Positions 58,957 to 64,000 of a DNA stretch of 64,000 bases are shown here, in pieces. Numbering within the stretch: position 1 is the first letter of the stretch; the number at the start of each line of letters is the position of its first letter. Both the position numbers and the translations under genes were made by a program. Source of the stretch: an uncultured Prevotellaceae bacterium (GTDB lineage: Bacteria; Bacteroidota; Bacteroidia; Bacteroidales; Bacteroidaceae); contig ONDH01000009.1 in NCBI GenBank assembly GCA_900316505.1, positions 1 to 64,000 of the forward strand. The letters are read 5' to 3'. The notes beneath the pieces are model-generated. The model had not been told where the DNA came from and searched no databases. It saw nothing but the letters and a program-made list of their open reading frames with translations.

Positions 58957-61938
58957 ATGGCGAATATAGATAACAGATACCCCACGCTCCGTGAGACGAA
59001 GTTTGTGGATTTAATGCAGCGGCGTGTCTTCAACGTGCTGATTATTGCAAATCCTTATGATGCGTTTATGTTGGAGGATGACGGTCGTGTGGATGAAAAG
59101 ATTTTTGATGAGTATGCCAAGTTGGGACTGCGTTATCCACCGCGTTTCTTCCGTGCTGCCTCTCAGGAGGATGCGGCAAGGTTGATTGGCAGGACCAAGT
59201 TCGACCTTGTCATTTGTATGCCAGGAACGGCCAACAACGATGTGTTCGACATTGCTCGTGGCATTAAGACGGAATTTCCAACATTGCCCATTGTGGTGCT
59301 CACTCCCTTCTCGCATGGCATCACGCACCGTATGGAGAATGAAGACCTCAGCGTGTTTGAATATGTGTTCTGTTGGTTGGGCAATACAGAGCTGTTGCTT
59401 TCCATCATCAAGCTGATTGAGGACAAGATGAATTTGGAGAATGACTTGGCGGCTGGTGTGCAGATGATTCTTGTTGTGGAGGACAGCATCCGCTTCTATT
59501 CATCCTTGCTGCCCAATCTCTATCAGTTCGTCTTACAGCAGAGTCTCGAATTTGCCACAGAAGCATTGAACTCGCAGTTGGAGATGCTGCGCATGCGAGG
59601 ACGTTCCAAGATTGTTCTGGCACGTTCTTATGAAGAGGCATGGGCGCTCTATTCCAAATATAGTGACAATGTATTGGGAGTCATCAGCGACTGTCGTTTC
59701 CCGATGAAGGCAGACAGTGCCGAGAAGGATGAACTGGCAGGCTTCAAATTGCTTCGCGCCATTCGTGAGGTGGATGAATATGTGCCTTTAGTGCTCAATT
59801 CCAGTGAGAGCGACAAGAAGCCTTATGCAGATCAGTGCAAGGCGGCCTTCATCGATAAGAACTCCAAGAAAATCAACCAAGACATCAAAGACCTGCTTTC
59901 CAAGCATTTCGGTTTTGGCGACTTTATCTTCCGCAATCCCGACACGATGCAAGAAGTGGGGCGCGTTCATAATCTCAAGGAATTGCAGGACAATATCTTC
60001 ACCTTGCCGGCAGATTCGCTCAGTTACCACCTGCGCCACAATAACGTGTCGCGTTGGTTAGCATCTCGTGCCATTTTCCCTGTGGCAGAGTTCCTGAAGA
60101 AGATTACGTGGAAGGTGGAAACAGATGTGGATGCACATCGTCAGTATATTTTCGATGCCATTGTCAGTTATCGGAAGATGAAGAACCAAGGAGTCGTTGC
60201 CGTCTTCCATCGTGACCGCTTCGACAGTTATAGCCAGTTTGCCCGCATTGGTGAAGGCTCCTTGGGAGGAAAAGGTAGAGGTTTGGCATTCCTCGATAAC
60301 ATCATCAAGCGTCGCACCGACCTTAATGAGTTCGAGAATGCGACGGTGCAGATACCCAAGACCGTGGTGTTGTGTACCGACATCTTTGACCAGTTCATGG
60401 AGAACAATTCGTTGTACGAAGTGGCACTTTCCGACATTCCCGACGAGGAAATCCTGCAGCACTTTCTGCATGGTCGTTTACCAGAAGATTTGGCCGACGA
60501 CCTCATGTCCTTCATGGATGTGGTGAATGGTCCTGTTGCCATTCGTTCTTCTTCCTTGTTGGAGGACAGCCACTATCAGCCATTTGCCGGTATCTATTCC
60601 ACTTACATGATTCCACGTGCCAACGATAAGTATGTACGTCTCGAAATGCTCTCCAATGCCATTAAGAGCGTTTATGCCAGCGTGTTCTATCGGGCATCGA
60701 AAGACTATATGGTTGCCACCTCTAATGTGATTGACCAAGAAAAGATGGCGGTCATCCTTCAGGAAGTGGTAGGCCAGCGTTATGAGAGCGGTTTCTATCC
60801 CACCATTTCAGGAGTGGGGCGCAGCATTAACTACTACCCGATTGGTGACGAGACAGCCGATGAGGGCATTGTGGAGTTGGCGCTTGGATTGGGTAAGTAT
60901 ATCGTGGATGGCGGTCTTTGTCTTCGTGTCTGTCCTCATCATCCCGACAAGGTTTTGCAGACGAGTGAGATGGAGATAGCGCTCAGAGAGACACAGACGA
61001 AATTCTATGCCTTGGATGTGGAGGCAAGTGAGAATGGCGATTCCGATGGAGCCTTGGCATTCCAAGTGGACGACGCTTTCAATCTCAAGAAAGTGACCGT
61101 GCGCGATGCTGACCACGATGGCTCTCTCAAGTGGATTGTCTCCACCTTCGACCCTTATGACCAGTGCATCTACGACGGTTATTATGAGGGGAAGAACCGC
61201 AAGATTATCTCCTTCTCGGGTGTGTTGCAGAATGGGGTGTTCCCATTGCCCGAACTCTTGCAGAAGGTGCTCCACTATGGGCAGAAAGAGATGGCACGTC
61301 CCGTCGAGATAGAATTTGCTGTCAATCTGCACGATGACAAGTCAGGCGAGTTCTATCTCCTTCAGATTCGTCCGATGGTGGACAATCAGATGCAGTTGGA
61401 TGAAGACATCACCTTGATTCCCGATGACGCTTGTTTGCTTCGCAGCCACAATGCGATTGGTCATGGCATTGTCAACGATGTCTTTGATGTGGTGTATGTC
61501 AAGACAGATGATTATACGGCAGCCAATAACCCTGCAGTGGCAGAGGAGATAGAGCACATCAATCGTGGGTTCCTCCAGCGTGGCGAGAACTATGTGTTGG
61601 TGGGTCCTGGCCGTTGGGGTTCCAGCGATTCATGGTTGGGCGTACCTGTTCAATGGCCAAACATCTCTGCAGCCAAAGTGATTGTAGAGGCAGGTTTGAG
61701 CAATTTCCGTGTAGATCCAAGTCAAGGCACGCACTTCTTCCAGAATCTCACCTCGATGGGCGTGGGTTACTTCACCATCAATGACTTCATTGGTGACGGC
61801 ATTTACAACCAATCCATGCTGAAAGACATGCCAGCAGTTGAAGAGACGGAACATGTGCGCCATGTCCGATTCTCCAATCCCATTGTCATCAAGATTGATG
61901 GCATGAAGAAAGAAGGGGTGGTGTTACTGCCCGCTTAG
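58957..61938 (+). CDS. Receiver-domain PEP/pyruvate-binding protein (PEP synthase-like)
   Basis: A 993-residue soluble protein. I start it at 58957 (MANIDNRYPT); an upstream codon overlaps the promoter. Residues about 22-150 form a receiver fold with the phospho-acceptor position changed (LVICMPG). Residues about 168-310 form a second receiver with acidic Glu175/Asp176 (VVEDS), Asp245 (ISDCRFP), Ser282-Ser283 and Lys301, so it may be phosphorylated. A PEP/pyruvate-binding (PPDK N-terminal) domain follows, with GSLGGKGRGLAFL (about 440), AIRSSSLLEDSHYQPFAGIYST (about 550) and FYLLQIRPM (about 820). The phosphohistidine motif GGxxSHAAI and the PEP-binding barrel of real PEP synthase are absent. 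It may be a regulator or an unusual kinase. Its end overlaps the opposing ABC gene by 15 nt. Confidence 0.8.
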   Translation: MANIDNRYPTLRETKFVDLMQRRVFNVLIIANPYDAFMLEDDGRVDEKIFDEYAKLGLRYPPRFFRAASQEDAARLIGRTKFDLVICMPGTANNDVFDIARGIKTEFPTLPIVVLTPFSHGITHRMENEDLSVFEYVFCWLGNTELLLSIIKLIEDKMNLENDLAAGVQMILVVEDSIRFYSSLLPNLYQFVLQQSLEFATEALNSQLEMLRMRGRSKIVLARSYEEAWALYSKYSDNVLGVISDCRFPMKADSAEKDELAGFKLLRAIREVDEYVPLVLNSSESDKKPYADQCKAAFIDKNSKKINQDIKDLLSKHFGFGDFIFRNPDTMQEVGRVHNLKELQDNIFTLPADSLSYHLRHNNVSRWLASRAIFPVAEFLKKITWKVETDVDAHRQYIFDAIVSYRKMKNQGVVAVFHRDRFDSYSQFARIGEGSLGGKGRGLAFLDNIIKRRTDLNEFENATVQIPKTVVLCTDIFDQFMENNSLYEVALSDIPDEEILQHFLHGRLPEDLADDLMSFMDVVNGPVAIRSSSLLEDSHYQPFAGIYSTYMIPRANDKYVRLEMLSNAIKSVYASVFYRASKDYMVATSNVIDQEKMAVILQEVVGQRYESGFYPTISGVGRSINYYPIGDETADEGIVELALGLGKYIVDGGLCLRVCPHHPDKVLQTSEMEIALRETQTKFYALDVEASENGDSDGALAFQVDDAFNLKKVTVRDADHDGSLKWIVSTFDPYDQCIYDGYYEGKNRKIISFSGVLQNGVFPLPELLQKVLHYGQKEMARPVEIEFAVNLHDDKSGEFYLLQIRPMVDNQMQLDEDITLIPDDACLLRSHNAIGHGIVNDVFDVVYVKTDDYTAANNPAVAEEIEHINRGFLQRGENYVLVGPGRWGSSDSWLGVPVQWPNISAAKVIVEAGLSNFRVDPSQGTHFFQNLTSMGVGYFTINDFIGDGIYNQSMLKDMPAVEETEHVRHVRFSNPIVIKIDGMKKEGVVLLPA

Positions 61939-63573
61939 CCGTTCCATCCGAATGACATCGTTGGTGAAATCTACCACGGCGAGTCGGTGAGTGACGAAGA
62001 TGATGGTGCTACTTGCAAAATGCTGTTTGAGATTCTCAAGCAGCTTTTTTTCTGTCTCCACATCAAGGGCAGAAGTCGCTTCGTCAAGCAGGAGCACCTT
62101 GCAGGGATGTAAGATGGCACGAGCGATGGCGATGCGTTGAGCTTGTCCCTCCGAGAGTCCCCCGCCTTGTTCGGCACACTTCGTGTCAAGCCCGTCGGGA
62201 AGAGCGAAGACGAAATCAGCCATGGCAAGATGCAGTGCATGTTGCATCTCTTCTTCGGTGGCAGAGGGATTCCCCATCAGCAGGTTTTCACGAATGGTGC
62301 CGGAGAAAAGCGTGTTGCCTTGAGGAATGTAAGAGAAGTTCCCGCGTAGGGCAGGGGAGAGAGAATGATGATTGATGATTGATAATTGGGAATTGGAGGA
62401 TTGGGAGTATGCCTCAGCAGTTCCCTCAGTAGGGTTGATGAGGGCCAGCATCAAGCGGATGAGCGTTGTCTTTCCTGCACCCGTTTCGCCCAATATGGCA
62501 GTGAAACTGCCGGGACGGAAATCGTGGGAGAAGTGTCGGATGACGGTGCGCCCGTTGTCAGTGTAGTGATACGACACATCATTGAAACGGATACCCACAT
62601 TCCCTTCCAACCTCACAGGGCCTTTATCCTCCTCCAATGGCAGTTCCTCCAGCTCCATCAGACGTTCGCAGGAAGTCATGCTGTTCACGAAAATGGGTAA
62701 CAGGCGTGCCGCATCAAGCATGGGGCGTTGAATGCGGTTGATGAGTTGGGTGAATGCCATGAGCACACCCACCGTGATGAGTCCTGCCTGCAGTTGGAAC
62801 AAACCCCACACCAGTGCGATGAGGAATGCACCCGCAAAGCCGATGTTGACCAATGTTTTCGAGAGAATGGAAAAGCGTGCCCTTGCCTTGATTTGCTTGC
62901 GCAAGAGGCTTTGACGTTGTTCCAGCCTGTCCACCATGGCAGATTCACGTCCCAACACCTTGATGACCATCTTGTGTTGGATGCTTTCCTGAATGAGGGA
63001 TTGAATGGCGGAATTGCTGTCCTTGATGGTGCGCACAATGCGGCGCATACGTTTGAAGTAGAGGCGTGACAGGACAACGAAGATGGGCGAGGCAATCACC
63101 ACGATGAGGGCGAGTGTGCTGTCCATCAGATAGAGATAAATGAACGAGGCAATGAATTGTGTGATGACGATGACGGTGGTGGGCATGACATCTGTCATCA
63201 GATTGACGATGTCGTTCACATCGCCAAAAAGGCGGTTCAGCACATCACCGCTATGATACTTCTCAATGCCGTGCCATTTCCCTTTGATTAATTGGCGAAA
63301 GAAGAACTGCTGCATCAGGTTTTGTGTTCTCACACCCAACACTGCGCTAATCCATGTTGAAGCAATGTGCATGCACATTTCCAACAGAAACACCACACCC
63401 AGCAGTACAGCTGTCCAGATGATGCTGCCCTCCTTGACGTGGGTGGCAATGTCTGTCAGCGAGCGGAGCGTGTCCACACCCAACAAGCCCAATCCCACCA
63501 TGGCAAGTCCAATGAGCACATTGAGCGTAGCTTGCTGACGGCAACTCTTGTGATGCCGCCACAACCACACCAT
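61924..63573 (-). CDS. ABC exporter, fused membrane and ATPase domains
   Basis: A 549-residue half-transporter that should work as a dimer in the inner membrane, exporting an unidentified compound. I start it at the ATG at 63573, preceded by GAGGAAAA; a start 15 codons upstream would run into the heptad repeat. About six membrane helices fill residues 15-300. The ATPase has Walker A GETGAGKTT, Q-loop YIPQG, signature GLSEGQAQR, Walker B VLLLDEATSALD and H-loop VTHRLAV. Between Walker A and the Q-loop lies an odd Ser/Asn/Gln/His segment (SQSSNSQLSIINHHSLS) encoded by a 7-nt-period repeat (62362-62405). All catalytic motifs are intact. It converges on the PEP-binding gene with a 15-nt overlap. 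Confidence 0.9.
   Translation of the reverse strand: MVWLWRHHKSCRQQATLNVLIGLAMVGLGLLGVDTLRSLTDIATHVKEGSIIWTAVLLGVVFLLEMCMHIASTWISAVLGVRTQNLMQQFFFRQLIKGKWHGIEKYHSGDVLNRLFGDVNDIVNLMTDVMPTTVIVITQFIASFIYLYLMDSTLALIVVIASPIFVVLSRLYFKRMRRIVRTIKDSNSAIQSLIQESIQHKMVIKVLGRESAMVDRLEQRQSLLRKQIKARARFSILSKTLVNIGFAGAFLIALVWGLFQLQAGLITVGVLMAFTQLINRIQRPMLDAARLLPIFVNSMTSCERLMELEELPLEEDKGPVRLEGNVGIRFNDVSYHYTDNGRTVIRHFSHDFRPGSFTAILGETGAGKTTLIRLMLALINPTEGTAEAYSQSSNSQLSIINHHSLSPALRGNFSYIPQGNTLFSGTIRENLLMGNPSATEEEMQHALHLAMADFVFALPDGLDTKCAEQGGGLSEGQAQRIAIARAILHPCKVLLLDEATSALDVETEKKLLENLKQHFASSTIIFVTHRLAVVDFTNDVIRMERLSGQ
62362..62405 (-). repeat. Seven-nt-period repeat inside the ABC exporter gene
   Basis: On the coding strand about six heptads of the form CAATTCC, CAATTAT, CAATCAT run through the gene. 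They share CAATTATCAAT with the reverse complement of the intergenic array at 943-971. Six units make 42 nt, a multiple of three, so the reading frame is kept. Confidence 0.8.
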
Positions 63574-63615
63574 GATTTTCCTCGTCGAATATTTTGTCTT
63601 GTTAATTCCCACCCC

Positions 63616-63695
63616 CAAAACTCTAAACTCTTATCTCTAAACTCTAAACTCTCAACTCTCAACTCTTATCTCTCAACTCTCAACTCTCAACTCTC
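63616..63695. repeat. Seven-nt-period array between nadK and the ABC exporter
   Basis: About eleven units, AACTCTA, AACTCTT and AACTCTC, fill the gap from the nadK stop codon to just upstream of the ABC gene. The units change from CTCTAAA-like to CTCTCAA-like along the array, as they do at 11188-11307. Confidence 0.88.
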
Positions 63696-64000
63696 TCACC
63701 CTCTGCTGTCCGTTCCCCACATCATCTTTTTCCGTAAGGTGGAGAAGAAACTTTGACCTTGTCTTGTCACCACCCTCACGCAGTAGGGTGCCTTGCGGAT
63801 GCGCAGGTGAATATTGTCGGGATAGCTTTGGCTTCGCCCGTCAAGTGAGATGAGGAAGCTGTGGCTTCGGCTCTCCACACGGAGCGAGATTTCGCTGGTG
63901 TCACACAGCACCAAAGGACGCATGTTCAAACTGTGAGGAGCCACAGGAGTAAGACTGATGGTGTCACTTTGCGGCACGATGATGGGACCGCCCACACTTA
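63696..64000 (-). CDS. nadK: NAD kinase, C-terminal part
   Basis: About 101 C-terminal residues are visible; the start lies beyond the right edge. NAD kinase makes NADP from NAD and ATP (or polyphosphate) in the cytoplasm. The family markers are the S-V-G-G-P-I turn at the edge, then SLTPVAPHSLNMRPLVL, a beta strand with ISLDGRS, and the terminal FFSTLRKKMMWGTDSR. The codon at 63995 that could be read as a start is GTG in the middle of the conserved S-V-G-G-P motif, so the frame clearly continues outside the window. Confidence 0.92.
   Translation of the reverse strand, partial: SVGGPIIVPQSDTISLTPVAPHSLNMRPLVLCDTSEISLRVESRSHSFLISLDGRSQSYPDNIHLRIRKAPYCVRVVTRQGQSFFSTLRKKMMWGTDSRG

Noticed and set aside
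63573-63618. Upstream start of the ABC exporter adding 15 residues
   Set aside because: Those codons border the heptad array, while the ATG at 63573 has GAGGAAAA just upstream and starts a typical exporter N-terminus.

Overview
The window is chromosomal DNA from a Bacteroidetes bacterium, most likely a carbohydrate-degrading member of the Prevotellaceae. The evidence is SusC/SusD pairs, surface-type lipoproteins with acidic residues after the lipobox cysteine, Bacteroidetes promoters (about TTTG-N19/20-TAnnTTTG) ahead of many transcription units, very few Shine-Dalgarno sites, and the contiguous str-S10-spc-alpha gene order with map between secY and infA. No tRNA, rRNA, IS element, prophage or CRISPR array was seen.

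Layout. 1-2140: edge of an XRE-type regulator, a DUF4332 helix-hairpin-helix protein, and mannose-6-phosphate isomerase (manA). 2225-12289: secreted glycan-degrading enzymes and metabolic genes: a GH2 beta-glucuronidase-like enzyme, an iron-type alcohol dehydrogenase, a CE1-like esterase, two GH9 endoglucanase-type enzymes and a Gfo/Idh/MocA oxidoreductase. 12330-17955: an exported MORN-repeat protein, then an ECF sigma factor, a one-TM anti-sigma-like protein and a large exported protein, preceded by an unusually repeat-rich intergenic region. 18100-19197: a PL10 pectate lyase. 19246-38348: DUF3467, then rpsL-rpsG-fusA, the S10, spc and alpha clusters, ending with rpoA-rplQ and a strong terminator. 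Several gaps in this block can fold into RNA structures, notably those before rpsL, rpsH and rpsD. 38589-40736: a secreted GH43 enzyme. 41177-58824: seven co-oriented genes, FAS1 lipoprotein - SusC - SusD - FAS1 lipoprotein - (hairpin) - FAS1 lipoprotein - SusC - SusD, with no enzyme inside. 58957-61938: a receiver-domain plus PEP/pyruvate-binding protein. 61924-63573: an ABC exporter on the opposite strand, followed by the C-terminal end of NAD kinase running off the right edge.

How they fit together. Genes at 2-12 kb, 18 kb and 38 kb point to extracellular breakdown of plant cell-wall polymers (beta-glucan, pectin, arabinan, uronides, esterified side chains). The 41-59 kb locus looks like a surface uptake or adhesion machine, with FAS1 lipoproteins where glycanases would usually be. 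The ribosomal block seems to rely on leader RNAs and on Shine-Dalgarno motifs placed before only a few internal genes.

The most unusual non-coding signals are: arrays of degenerate repeats with a 7-nt period, at six or more sites, one apparently lying in frame inside the ABC exporter; three 23-bp direct repeats followed by AT tracts at 21-bp spacing ahead of the ECF operon; three 23-bp CGA/TCG dyad repeats before the FAS1/Sus locus; and the rpsN-rpsH gap, where two mutually exclusive stems compete for one strand.
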